A stretch of 64,000 nucleotides of DNA, from positions 62,001 to 126,000 of the forward strand of contig NZ_JHZY01000002.1 of the NCBI RefSeq assembly GCF_000687915.1, given 5' to 3'. The stretch comes from Leeuwenhoekiella sp. MAR_2009_132. GTDB taxonomy: Bacteria; Bacteroidota; Bacteroidia; Flavobacteriales; Flavobacteriaceae. This document shows positions 53,162 through 61,750 of the stretch, piece by piece (position 1 is the stretch's first letter; the number at the start of each line of letters is the position of its first letter). A model generated the notes under the pieces. It saw nothing but the letters and a program-made list of their open reading frames with translations, had not been told where the DNA came from and ran no database searches. Position numbers and translations under genes: made by a program.

Positions 53162-54313
53162 CTAGGTTGTTATTAAATGTTTTGGTAAATCTTCTACGCG
53201 CTCGCAAACCAACTGATCCATCACTTGCTTAAACTGGGTTTTGAGCATCCCAATGGTGTGATCGCCGCCTTTGTTGCCCAAAGCGCCACAGCCGTACATA
53301 AACGAGCGACCCATAAAGGTAAATTTGGCTCCACAAGCCATTGCACGGGCAATATCTGGGCCCGAGCGTAAACCGCTGTCCATCATCACTTCAATCTGAT
53401 CGCCATAAGTCGCGGCGATTTCTTTAAGTGAATTGATCGTAGATTGTGCCGCGTCGAGTTGGCGCCCGCCGTGGTTAGAAACGATAATGCCGTCAAAACC
53501 CATACGTATGGCAGCAGCAGTATCTTCTAACGAAGCAACGCCTTTAAGCACGAGTTTGCCCTTCCAGCGATCGCGGATGGGTTTTATTTTTTCTTCGTTG
53601 AGTTTTCCTGAAAAGGTACGGTCCATAAAGGCGCCCAGTTGTTTTAGGTTTAAACCTTCGGGGGTATAGGGTTTTAGATTTTCAAAAGTAGGCTGCCCGT
53701 ATTTAAGGGTATTGTACGCCCAGGTAGGTTTCCCCAGAATTTGCATAATGTTGCGTACCGACATTTTAGGCGGAAGCGCCAATCCGTTTTTAAAATCTCT
53801 GGGTCGAAAGCCAAAGGTAGGCACATCGCACAGCAGCACGAGAACGGGGCAACCGGCGGCTTCTGCACGGTCTATAATATCATTGCGTACCGCATCTTCC
53901 ACAGGGTTGTACAGCTGAAACCAGGCATTGCCTTCGGTAAGTTCGCTGGCTTTCTCGATATCCATCGTGGTTACCGTACTCAGAATAAAAGGCACATTGT
54001 GCTGGTGAGCGGCTTTTGCCAAAATAGCAGGCGAGTTGGGCCACATTAAGCCTTGCAGACCTACGGGTGCAATCCCAAAAGGCGCATCAAATTCCATCCC
54101 CAAAACTTTGGTTTTGGTAGAACTTTGACCGTAATTGTTTAAATACCGCGGCTGTAATTGTACATCGCGTATCTCTGAAGTGTTGCGTTTGATACTTACA
54201 TCTTCGTTGCAACCGCCATCAAGATATTCAAAAGCAAATGCCGGGACGCGGCTTTTTGCTTTGGTACGTAAATCGTCAACAGAAGGATAGGCAGTGTTAA
54301 AAGCGTTGGCCAT
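53162..54313 (-). CDS. lldD: FMN-dependent alpha-hydroxy-acid dehydrogenase (L-lactate dehydrogenase type)
   Basis: This 383-residue flavoenzyme of the LldD/glycolate-oxidase family is a TIM barrel. Visible are the N-terminal YPSVDDLRTKAKSRVPAFAF with YLDGGCNED, APVGLQGLMWP, and the FMN/active-site block VSNHGGRQLDAAQS, whose His-Gly-Gly-Arg holds the catalytic base. Then come MDSGLRSGPDIARAMACGA and FMGRSFMYG. It oxidises L-lactate (or a similar 2-hydroxy acid) to the keto acid. In this operon it would take the lactate made by the aldolase/dehydrogenase fusion to pyruvate, finishing rhamnose breakdown. It lies 5 bp after the rhamnulokinase gene. Confidence 0.88.
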   Translation of the reverse strand: MANAFNTAYPSVDDLRTKAKSRVPAFAFEYLDGGCNEDVSIKRNTSEIRDVQLQPRYLNNYGQSSTKTKVLGMEFDAPFGIAPVGLQGLMWPNSPAILAKAAHQHNVPFILSTVTTMDIEKASELTEGNAWFQLYNPVEDAVRNDIIDRAEAAGCPVLVLLCDVPTFGFRPRDFKNGLALPPKMSVRNIMQILGKPTWAYNTLKYGQPTFENLKPYTPEGLNLKQLGAFMDRTFSGKLNEEKIKPIRDRWKGKLVLKGVASLEDTAAAIRMGFDGIIVSNHGGRQLDAAQSTINSLKEIAATYGDQIEVMMDSGLRSGPDIARAMACGAKFTFMGRSFMYGCGALGNKGGDHTIGMLKTQFKQVMDQLVCERVEDLPKHLITT

Positions 54314-54318
54314 AGTAT

Positions 54319-55692
54319 TTATTTAGCGATGAACGGAATGTGTTTTTTCATCGAGTAATTTTTCTTTAAAAATTTTGAATTCAGTTGGGTGTCAGAGATG
54401 CAAATTGCCGCTCCTAATGCAGAGCCTAAAGAAGAATCTGTGGTGCGGAGTTCCATCGTTCTAAAATGATGCGAAAGCAGGTGAATGTATAGGTCGTTAT
54501 CGCTAAAACCACCGTCAACAAAAAGTTTTTCGATCGTCATATCACCTTTTGCCGTCTGTATACTTTTAACCTGTAAGCGTACCAGCTCCATCATTAACTG
54601 GTGGTAGGCGTCTTCAAAAGAAGTGAATCTAAGCACTGTTTTTGGCGGCATCTCAGGATCTTCAAGAGACTCCCAATGAAAGATTTTTTCAAACTCTTTT
54701 ACGAGTTCGTAGTGAATTTCAGGATTAAATTTTACCGTTTTGTGGTAGTCTTTATCTACCCCATAATGTTCGGTTAGTTTTTTAACCTGTATGCTGTATT
54801 CATTGCCTAAAAAGAGGCGTGCAGATTTTACGGGTTTACCGTTAATACGCATATAATTGATGCAATCTTTGGCAACATCTGCTTTGCTGAGTTCGTTTTC
54901 TACAAACGGATTTAAAGCAATACTCCAGGTTCCCGTAGAAATCAAAATAAATTGTTTTTTAAGACTGCGCACATAGGGCAGCAATGCAGCCGAACTGTCG
55001 TGAATACCTACGCCAATCTTAATACGCTTCCCGTTATAGTTCATATTGATACTCGTTTCGGTGGAAACGATAGGAGGTAAGATCTGGTCGAGCTGTTCGG
55101 CATATACCCAGTCGTGGTAATCGCGCTTTTCAAAATCCCAAAGCGAAGTATGGCAGCCTATACTGGTGTATTCGCTTAACGGGATTCCTGTAAAAACAAA
55201 GCTTAAATACTGCGGAAGGTGCAGCGAATATCGAATTTTTTTAAAGACTTCGGGTTTGGTGTTTTTTAACCAATACAATTGCATCCCGGCATTGAGCATG
55301 CCTGAACTTGACGAACCTGTTTTCTGATGAAAAATTTCTTCAGGTCCGTATTTTTCGTAAAACGAATCTATAATTTCGGTAGGAATCGCTTTAGTATAAT
55401 TATACAGCGGAAAAATCACATCGCGGTTCTCATCGAGATGTACCAAACTGGCGCCGTATGAAGAAAAGTTAATGGCTTTGATATCAAATTTTTCGGTTTT
55501 TAGAATGCGGTCAAACACCGTTTTTAACCATTCGCGCAAAGCGGAAAGATCTTCGGTAGGATGCCCATCTTCATCTGAAATTTCGTCAAACTGAATGTAC
55601 TCGCGGTACACCTCCTGAAATTCAGAATCAAAAAGAAAAAACTTTTTATTTGTTTTACCAATATCAAATACTGCCGTAACTGTTTGCTTCAT
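54319..55692 (-). CDS. rhaB: Rhamnulokinase (FGGY family)
   Basis: This 457-residue FGGY-type kinase has the N-terminal phosphate motif AVFDIGKTNKKFFLFD (D-x-G-x-T/N), the hinge region (MQLYWLKNTKPEVFKKI), the adenosine side at GVGIHDSSAALLPYV and ILISTGTWSIALNPF, and the C-terminal FVDGGFSDNDLYIHLLSHHF. ATP phosphorylates L-rhamnulose at C1. The identity rests on the operon: isomerase 18 bp upstream and the class II aldolase before that. FGGY kinases for fuculose and xylulose are similar, but a rhamnose-type isomerase next door decides the call. Length is slightly below the 480-490 typical of the family. Confidence 0.87.
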   Translation of the reverse strand: MKQTVTAVFDIGKTNKKFFLFDSEFQEVYREYIQFDEISDEDGHPTEDLSALREWLKTVFDRILKTEKFDIKAINFSSYGASLVHLDENRDVIFPLYNYTKAIPTEIIDSFYEKYGPEEIFHQKTGSSSSGMLNAGMQLYWLKNTKPEVFKKIRYSLHLPQYLSFVFTGIPLSEYTSIGCHTSLWDFEKRDYHDWVYAEQLDQILPPIVSTETSINMNYNGKRIKIGVGIHDSSAALLPYVRSLKKQFILISTGTWSIALNPFVENELSKADVAKDCINYMRINGKPVKSARLFLGNEYSIQVKKLTEHYGVDKDYHKTVKFNPEIHYELVKEFEKIFHWESLEDPEMPPKTVLRFTSFEDAYHQLMMELVRLQVKSIQTAKGDMTIEKLFVDGGFSDNDLYIHLLSHHFRTMELRTTDSSLGSALGAAICISDTQLNSKFLKKNYSMKKHIPFIAK

Positions 55693-55710
55693 TAAATGCG
55701 TGTTTCCAGA

Positions 55711-56991
55711 TTAAAGTCCTGTAGCGATCGTGTTTTTACCACGTTCTTTGATCAATTGACCACGCACATCCAATTTGCGGTAAGCATCAATAGGATTGAT
55801 AACTCCGCCTGCCTGTACCCGTGCCTGGCGAACCAGTGGGCGTACATCTGTGCGGTACGCTCCCTGAATGATTTCCTGACAAAGTGTAACATCATTAGCT
55901 TCCTGAGCCGCTCTAAGTGCATCCTGATCGATTAAAAGAGCTTTTGCATAGGCTTCCTGAATGGCTTCAAGAGACTGTATTAAATCTTCTAACGGATCTT
56001 TTACATTGTGACTCGCATCGATCATCCAACCCAGTTCGGGATTGTTTGGGTTGTTTTGCATCCCGTAAACCAACTCGTTAAAAATAAGGAATAGGGCGTA
56101 GGGTTTTATACTTCCCACGGTGATATCATCATCCCCATATTTGCTATCATTAAAGTGGAAACCGCCCAGTTTGCCTTTCAGCATTAAGATGGAAACAATC
56201 TGCTCAATATTCGTATTGGGTAAATGATGTCCTAGATCTACTAAGGTATAGGCTCGTTCCCCGCAACCATTGGCAAGCATCAGCGAGGTCCCCCAATCTT
56301 GAATCACCGTACTGTAGAAATTAGGTTCGTAGGGTTTATACTCAATAAACAGTTTCCAATCCATCGGCATATCTTCGTAGATGGAAATCAGGCTGTTTTG
56401 TGTATGGGTGAGTGCGGTCTGAAAGTTATTTTGTCCCGGAAACGAAGAACCATCTGCCAACCAAACGGTCAAACTTTTTGATCCCAGCTTATTTCCGATT
56501 TCAATAACCTCTTTATTGTGGGCAATCGCCTGCTCGCGTACTGCTGCACTGGTGTTGCTCAACGAACCGTATTTGTACGATTCTTTCTGGTTTTTTTGAT
56601 CCTGAAAGGTGTTGCTGTTTACCGCATCAAATTTAATTTTGTGTATGGCGGCCAGTTCTTTTATCGCATTGTAATCGTTAGGCACATCCCACGGAATATG
56701 CAGCGATACCGCACCCGCGGTTTGCGTAAGACTGTGAATTAAGCCAATATCTTCTATTTTTTGCTCTAAAGAAGCCGGTTCGCCAGAAAAGGAAAACCTT
56801 CCAAAGCGGGTCCCGCCGGCACCCAAAGCCCAGCTGGGGATAGCTACCTGAAATTCGGCAAGCTTATTTACAATTGCAGTAACATCTACCTTATTTTTCG
56901 ACAACGATTGAGCCAAAAAATCAAAGTGTGATTTATGATCAGAAAGACCTGTTTTGTTGAGGTCTTCTACGTGTTGGTTATTAATTTTCAT
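55711..56991 (-). CDS. rhaI: L-rhamnose isomerase (Pseudomonas-type TIM-barrel)
   Basis: This 426-residue xylose-isomerase-like TIM barrel resembles the L-RhI of Pseudomonas stutzeri rather than E. coli RhaA. The visible core is VAIPSWALGAGGTRFGRFSF near the N-terminus (conserved in L-RhI), KLFIEYKPYEPNFYS (metal-binding Glu), YTLVDLGHHLPNTNIEQIV (Asp), and LGGFHFNDSKYGDDDITVGS with the His/Asp metal ligands. It interconverts L-rhamnose and L-rhamnulose. An 18-bp gap separates it from the kinase gene. Between it and the aldolase gene upstream is an 88-bp gap with a hairpin. Confidence 0.9.
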   Translation of the reverse strand: MKINNQHVEDLNKTGLSDHKSHFDFLAQSLSKNKVDVTAIVNKLAEFQVAIPSWALGAGGTRFGRFSFSGEPASLEQKIEDIGLIHSLTQTAGAVSLHIPWDVPNDYNAIKELAAIHKIKFDAVNSNTFQDQKNQKESYKYGSLSNTSAAVREQAIAHNKEVIEIGNKLGSKSLTVWLADGSSFPGQNNFQTALTHTQNSLISIYEDMPMDWKLFIEYKPYEPNFYSTVIQDWGTSLMLANGCGERAYTLVDLGHHLPNTNIEQIVSILMLKGKLGGFHFNDSKYGDDDITVGSIKPYALFLIFNELVYGMQNNPNNPELGWMIDASHNVKDPLEDLIQSLEAIQEAYAKALLIDQDALRAAQEANDVTLCQEIIQGAYRTDVRPLVRQARVQAGGVINPIDAYRKLDVRGQLIKERGKNTIATGL

Positions 56992-57019
56992 AAGAAAAAA
57001 ATTCTGAAAATGAAGTTAG

Positions 57020-57058
57020 TTAAAACTCTCGGAATCTTAATGAATCTAAGAGTTTTAA
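57020..57058 (-). other. Intercistronic hairpin in the rhamnose operon
   Basis: TTAAAACTCT (57020-57029) pairs with AGAGTTTTAA (57049-57058) around a 19-base loop, between the aldolase/dehydrogenase stop and the isomerase start. It is probably an mRNA processing or partial termination element. Confidence 0.4.
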
Positions 57059-57079
57059 CCCACTTCAATAAGTTTTTAA

Positions 57080-59176
57080 TTAACGTACAAAAGCATTGGC
57101 CATACCACCATCTACGTTTATGGTATTTCCGGTACTTTTCTGAAGAACGCTTACACAGGCAAAAACACCATCTGCGATATCGTCTGGTAAGATGATCTCG
57201 TTAAGTAAATTACGTTTTGCGTAATGTGCCGGTAAATCTTTAACCTCAATCCCGTAGGCTTTGGCGCGGCCTTCGGCCCAGGCACCTTCCCAGATTTTAC
57301 TACCTACAATAACGCCATCAGGATTTACCGTATTTACACGTATTTTATCACCACCTAATTCGGCAGCAAGAAGACGGGTCATATGTTGTTGTGCAGCTTT
57401 TGCTGTTCCGTAGGCCACGTTATTAGGTCCTGAAACCAGTCCGTTTTTACTGGCAATATTTACGATGTCACCGCCTAAGCCTTGCTTACGCATAATCGCA
57501 ACACCTTCCTGAGCCATTAGAAACTGCCCTTTTACCAGAACGTTTTGTAAAATATCCCAGTCTTTTTGAGTGGTCTCTTCCAACGGTTTAGAAATTGCAA
57601 GTCCGGCAGAATGTATAACAATATCTACCCCACCAAATGCGAGGCAAGCTTCTTTATAGGCTTTTTCAATCGCTTCCTGGTTGGTCACATCGCACACGGC
57701 ACCGGCAACCTGATCTTTTTTGTAAGTCGCCACGGCTTCTTTAAGCGCGTCTTCACTCATATCGGTAAGCACCACATTGGCACCTTCGGCAACCAGCTTA
57801 TCTGCAATTGCTTTACCTATACCACCGGCGGCACCGGTTACAATCGCTACTTTACGAGAAAGCGGTTGTTCTTTAGGCATACGCTGTAACTTCGCTTCTT
57901 CAAGAAGCCAGTATTCAATATCAAAAGCTTCCTGACGGGGTAATGAGGTATAACTTGTAATCGCTTCTGCACCGCGCATCACATTGATCGCGTTGATGTA
58001 GAATTCGCTAGCAACCCGCGTTGTCTGTTTATTTTTAGCAAAGCTAAACATCCCCACACCCGGATAAATAATAATCACAGGGTTAGGATCCCGCATTGCC
58101 GGGCTGTTGTCGTGCTTGCAGTTTTCGTAATAGTCTTTGTATTCCTGGCGGTATTGTGCAAACGAAGGTTCAAGTTTAGCCAGTACCGCATCGGTATCGT
58201 CCAGATTATCATCTTTATCCAGATTCAGAATTAACGGCTGAATTTTAGTACGTAAAAAGTGATCTGGGCACGAGGTACCCATAGGCGCCAGGCGTTCTAG
58301 ATCGTTACTGTTTATAAATTGTAGAACAGTATCACTATCTGTAAAATGGCCGATCATTCGGTCTTCTGATGATGCAAGACCTCTAAGAAGTGGCATTAAT
58401 TTAGCGGCTTGTTCGTTACGTTTTGCAGCTGGCAAACTTGCAATTTTTTCACCTCCAAAAACGCTTCCTTTTTCAGCTACTTTTTTCTCAATATATGCAG
58501 AAGCTTTTTCGATAACTTCAAGACTGTTTATGTAGCATTCGTAAGAGGTATCTCCCCAGGTAAATAAACCGTGGCTACCTAAAACAATTCCGCGTATTCC
58601 GGGGTTGTCATTAAGACATTTCTCTAACTGAAGCCCCAGGTCAAAACCGGGTCGTTGCCACGGCACCCAGCCCATGGTATCTCCCCAGATGTCTTTAGTT
58701 ACCTGCTCGCTGTCTTCTGCAGCGGCAATGGCGATGAGTGCATCAGGATGCAGGTGATCTATATGTTTAAATGGTAAAAGTCCGTGAAGGGGTGTGTCAA
58801 TTGATGGCGCTTTAGAATCCAGATCATAAATACAATGGTTGAAAAGCCCTACCATACGGTCTTCATCTTCAAGACCGCCATACACATTTTTTAGATTTCT
58901 AAGGCGTTCGGTGTACAAACCTGCTATTCCCTGTCTGGTTAGCGTACCTATATCTCCACCAGAACCTTTAACCCACATCACTTCAACATCTTCGTTTGTA
59001 AGCGGATCTTTTTCTATGGTTTTACAGCTGGTGTTACCACCTCCATAATTTGTTATTCTTAAATCTGCACCCAGAATATTTGAGCGGTATAAAAAAAGTG
59101 CAACCTGGTCATCGCCTAATTCTGCTGCCTTTTGCTCATCCCAAAGATAATTAACGTGGCTAAAAGTTTTTTCCAT
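57080..59176 (-). CDS. rhaD: Bifunctional rhamnulose-1-phosphate aldolase/short-chain dehydrogenase
   Basis: This 698-residue fusion has two parts. Residues about 20-400 form a class II aldolase (NILGADLRITNYGGGNTSCK; MWVKGSGGDIGTLTRQGIAG; HIDHLHPDALIAIAAAED, with the zinc His pair; GIVLGSHGLFTWGD). Residues about 430-698 form an SDR (SRKVAIVTGAAGGIGKAIAD; VVLTDMSEDALKE; GDIVNIASKNGLVSGPNNVA; YGTAKAAQQ; DGGMANAFVR). The aldolase splits rhamnulose-1-phosphate into DHAP and L-lactaldehyde, and the dehydrogenase domain oxidises lactaldehyde to lactate. It is the first gene of the operon, divergent from the GntR gene, with an operator in the gap. The architecture is known from Bacteroidetes and other phyla. 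Confidence 0.92.
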   Translation of the reverse strand: MEKTFSHVNYLWDEQKAAELGDDQVALFLYRSNILGADLRITNYGGGNTSCKTIEKDPLTNEDVEVMWVKGSGGDIGTLTRQGIAGLYTERLRNLKNVYGGLEDEDRMVGLFNHCIYDLDSKAPSIDTPLHGLLPFKHIDHLHPDALIAIAAAEDSEQVTKDIWGDTMGWVPWQRPGFDLGLQLEKCLNDNPGIRGIVLGSHGLFTWGDTSYECYINSLEVIEKASAYIEKKVAEKGSVFGGEKIASLPAAKRNEQAAKLMPLLRGLASSEDRMIGHFTDSDTVLQFINSNDLERLAPMGTSCPDHFLRTKIQPLILNLDKDDNLDDTDAVLAKLEPSFAQYRQEYKDYYENCKHDNSPAMRDPNPVIIIYPGVGMFSFAKNKQTTRVASEFYINAINVMRGAEAITSYTSLPRQEAFDIEYWLLEEAKLQRMPKEQPLSRKVAIVTGAAGGIGKAIADKLVAEGANVVLTDMSEDALKEAVATYKKDQVAGAVCDVTNQEAIEKAYKEACLAFGGVDIVIHSAGLAISKPLEETTQKDWDILQNVLVKGQFLMAQEGVAIMRKQGLGGDIVNIASKNGLVSGPNNVAYGTAKAAQQHMTRLLAAELGGDKIRVNTVNPDGVIVGSKIWEGAWAEGRAKAYGIEVKDLPAHYAKRNLLNEIILPDDIADGVFACVSVLQKSTGNTINVDGGMANAFVR

Positions 59177-59236
59177 TTTCGTTGTGTAAAGTTTAACGCA
59201 TCTGACTCAAAATTATAGGTATTGAATTAGGTGGGC

Positions 59237-59252
59237 ATCCTGTGCTGTACTG
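59237..59252 (+). promoter_or_regulatory. Candidate GntR operator, rhamnose operon/gntR divergent promoter
   Basis: ATCCTGTGCTGTACTG lies 60 bp upstream of the aldolase/dehydrogenase start and 76 bp upstream of the GntR start. It is used here as the reference copy of the motif. A short inverted repeat (CTAATC-4-GATTAG, 59274-59289) between it and gntR may be a second element. Confidence 0.6.
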
Positions 59253-59327
59253 CTATATAAATGTTTTTAATGGCTAATCTTTTGATTAGTTTTACAGATA
59301 CTTAATAAAATTAGTTATCCCTACTGT

Positions 59328-60374
59328 ATGGCCCGCACTGTTGAAATTAAAATCAATGAAGATTCAAGAATACCTAAATACAAACAAATTGTAGACTCAA
59401 TCATTGACGATGTCGCAAAAGGAAAATTGAAGGTAGGGCAAAAAATTCCGTCTATAAACGAACTGAGCGAAGCGGCGTATTTAAGCAGAGATACGGTAGA
59501 AAAAGCCTATAAAATTTTAAAAGAGCGCAAGGTTATAATTTCCGTAAAAGGAAAGGGATATTACACCGCAAAAACCGAACTAATTTCTAAGATTAATGTG
59601 TTCTTTTTAATCAACAAACCCAGCTCGTATAAGATGATTATTTTTAATCATTTTGTAAATACACTCGGTGTAAATGCACACGTGAACTTAAGTATTTACC
59701 ACTGCGAAGAATCGCTTTTTATCAATGCAATTGAGAAAAATATAGGTGCGTATAACTACTATGTGATTATGCCACATTTTAAAGATACAGACCTCAATCA
59801 CGTAAGTTTTACGCCAGAAGTTCTTAAGGCTATTGAGATGATTCCTAAAGATCAATTGCTGGTAGTAGATAATACTAAACCTGAGATTAAAGGGAATTAT
59901 GGTTCAATCTATCAGGATTTTAAAGAAGATATTTATAACGCTCTAATTGAGGGGATGGACCGGCTGAAAAAATACGATCGGCTAATTTTAGTTTACCCGT
60001 CAAAAAGTGTTCACCCATACCCAAGACGTATCGTTCACGGCTTTCGGTATTTTTGTCAAAAATTTGATTTTGAATTTGAAATTCTTGATGAGATTTATGA
60101 GGATATGGAGTTTGAAAGCAAAGACGTTTACATCACCATAGAAGAGATGGATCTCGTAAACTTGCTTCGTCAGGTGCGCGCCCGTAACCTGGTTTTAGGT
60201 AAAGACATTGGTGTAATCTCGTATAACGAGACGCCTTTAAAAGAGCTTTTAGGCATTACCGTTGTTAGTACAGATTTTAAAGCAATGGGGGAGACTGCAG
60301 CCTATATGATACTTAAAAACAAAAAAGAGAAAGTTAAAAACGTCTTCAAGTACATAGAGCGTAATTCGGTATAG
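59328..60374 (+). CDS. GntR-family regulator with periplasmic-binding-like effector domain
   Basis: This 348-residue transcription factor has a GntR winged helix at residues 13-75 (KYKQIVDSIIDDVAKGKLKV, KIPSINELSEAAYLSRDTV, EKAYKILKERKVI with the wing VKGKGYY). It is followed by a LacI-type effector-binding domain (VFFLINKPSSYKMIIFNHF; LILVYPSKSVHPYPRRIVHG; DIGVISYNETPLKELLGITVV, with the usual TDFKAMGETAAYMIL end). GntR proteins with this effector domain control rhamnose and arabinose genes in Bacteroidetes. It is transcribed away from the rhamnose operon. The motif repeated at several promoters here is the likely operator. The inducer is probably L-rhamnose or rhamnulose; not shown. Confidence 0.9.
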   Translation: MARTVEIKINEDSRIPKYKQIVDSIIDDVAKGKLKVGQKIPSINELSEAAYLSRDTVEKAYKILKERKVIISVKGKGYYTAKTELISKINVFFLINKPSSYKMIIFNHFVNTLGVNAHVNLSIYHCEESLFINAIEKNIGAYNYYVIMPHFKDTDLNHVSFTPEVLKAIEMIPKDQLLVVDNTKPEIKGNYGSIYQDFKEDIYNALIEGMDRLKKYDRLILVYPSKSVHPYPRRIVHGFRYFCQKFDFEFEILDEIYEDMEFESKDVYITIEEMDLVNLLRQVRARNLVLGKDIGVISYNETPLKELLGITVVSTDFKAMGETAAYMILKNKKEKVKNVFKYIERNSV

Positions 60375-60382
60375 TCTAATTT

Positions 60383-60398
60383 CAGAACAGTACAGGAT
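60383..60398 (-). promoter_or_regulatory. Candidate operator upstream of the acetylesterase/GH2 unit
   Basis: The minus strand reads ATCCTGTACTGTTCTG, matching the 59237 site at 14 of 16 positions. It lies between the gntR stop and the esterase start (60 bp upstream), so it would control the esterase/GH2 genes. Confidence 0.55.
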
Positions 60399-60457
60399 AC
60401 TCTAACGTATTCCTCTTTGTATTTTTCACATAACTTTTTTCTAACAAAAAAACAGCT

Positions 60458-61744
60458 ATGCGAAAACGCAACTGCCTTTTTATACTATTGGGACTCACGG
60501 TTAATCTGCTCTCGTCTCAGGAACAGGACACTTTTCATTTTAATTTTGCTACTGAAAATGAAAGTTTAGGAGAGTCTGTCACCGCTATACAACCCTATTC
60601 TGAAGGCTCAGGTTATGGTTTTGATTTGGGTACCGCTTATCGTGTGCAAGCAACTGAGAATGGATTTACAAGCACTGCTCCGGTATATTTTTCGGTACAG
60701 GTCCCTGAAGGTACTTACAAAGTAACAGCAACCGTTTCCGGATTAGATACCGAAACTACCTTAAAAGCCGAATCTAAACGACTTTTTATTCCGCAGCATA
60801 AAATAACTACAACAGATGAAGTAAGCCTATCTTTCAATGTTAGCGTATTTAAACCTCAAATTACTGCAGACTATAGTGTAGGTTTGAAAGATCGCGAACT
60901 TTTAAAACTTGATTGGGATGATAAACTTACGCTGGAGTTCTTAGGAAATAGTACCATAAAAAGCATTCATATCGAGCCTGTAACGGGATTAAAAACACTG
61001 TTTCTCGTGGGCGATTCAACAGTTACCAATCAGGATTTAGAGCCCTGGGCATCATGGGGACAATTTATTACAGCTTACCTTGATGAAAATATTGCAGTTG
61101 CCAATATGGCTTCTTCAGGTGCATCATTGGCTTCTTTTAAAGGCAGTAGGATAGATAAAGTATTGCATATGCTGAAGAAGGATGATTATGTAGTAATCGA
61201 ATTTGGGCATAACGACGAAAAAATAAAGGGCGAAGGTAACGGTGCATACGGTTTGTATACCAATCTGCTTACCGATTTTGTTACGCGTATTAAAGAAAAA
61301 GGAGGGATTCCTATTTTAATCACTCCTACTCAACGCCGTGCTTTTGAAGGTGAACAACTAAAGCCTACACACGGTGATTTCCCGGACGCAATGCGTAATG
61401 TCGCCAAAAACGAAAAGGTTACTCTAATAGATATAACTGCATTTACCACGCAGATGTATGAAGCCTGGGGAGCAGAAGGCTCGCGCAAAGCCTTTGTACA
61501 ATATCCGGCAAATACATTTCCCGGGCAGTCTAAAGCATTAGAAGATAATACACATTTCAGCAATTTTGGCGCTAACGAAATTGCGCTTGCCGTGTTATCT
61601 GGTTTGCGCCAAAGCTCCTCTACACTCAAGCACTATATTACAGTAAATACACCTCCATACAATCCGTCACAACCTCATGAGCCGCAATCGTATAACATAC
61701 CCTACAGCAGTTTATTTGAAGCTTTAAAACCCGACGGAAACTAA
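60458..61744 (+). CDS. Rhamnogalacturonan acetylesterase (SGNH/CE12 type)
   Basis: This 428-residue secreted protein has a signal peptide ending VNLLSSQ. An N-terminal carbohydrate-binding-like beta-sandwich covers about residues 20-175 (EGTYKVTATVSGLDTETTLK). An SGNH esterase follows: block I LFLVGDSTVTNQDLEPWASW (Ser in GDST), block II ANMASSGASLASFKG (Gly), block III VVIEFGHNDEKIKG (Asn), block V EDNTHFSNFGA (Asp and His). This is the architecture of RhgT/YxiM-like CE12 acetylesterases, which deacetylate RG-I galacturonate. It lies downstream of gntR, with the GH2 gene 6 bp after its stop, so it is part of the RG-I programme although it sits with the rhamnose genes. Confidence 0.9.
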   Translation: MRKRNCLFILLGLTVNLLSSQEQDTFHFNFATENESLGESVTAIQPYSEGSGYGFDLGTAYRVQATENGFTSTAPVYFSVQVPEGTYKVTATVSGLDTETTLKAESKRLFIPQHKITTTDEVSLSFNVSVFKPQITADYSVGLKDRELLKLDWDDKLTLEFLGNSTIKSIHIEPVTGLKTLFLVGDSTVTNQDLEPWASWGQFITAYLDENIAVANMASSGASLASFKGSRIDKVLHMLKKDDYVVIEFGHNDEKIKGEGNGAYGLYTNLLTDFVTRIKEKGGIPILITPTQRRAFEGEQLKPTHGDFPDAMRNVAKNEKVTLIDITAFTTQMYEAWGAEGSRKAFVQYPANTFPGQSKALEDNTHFSNFGANEIALAVLSGLRQSSSTLKHYITVNTPPYNPSQPHEPQSYNIPYSSLFEALKPDGN

Positions 61745-61750
61745 ATTATC

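Noticed and set aside
59274-59289. CTAATC-TTTT-GATTAG as a terminator
   Set aside because: The stem is only six A/T-rich pairs and lies in the divergent promoter upstream of gntR, so an operator-like role is likelier than termination.
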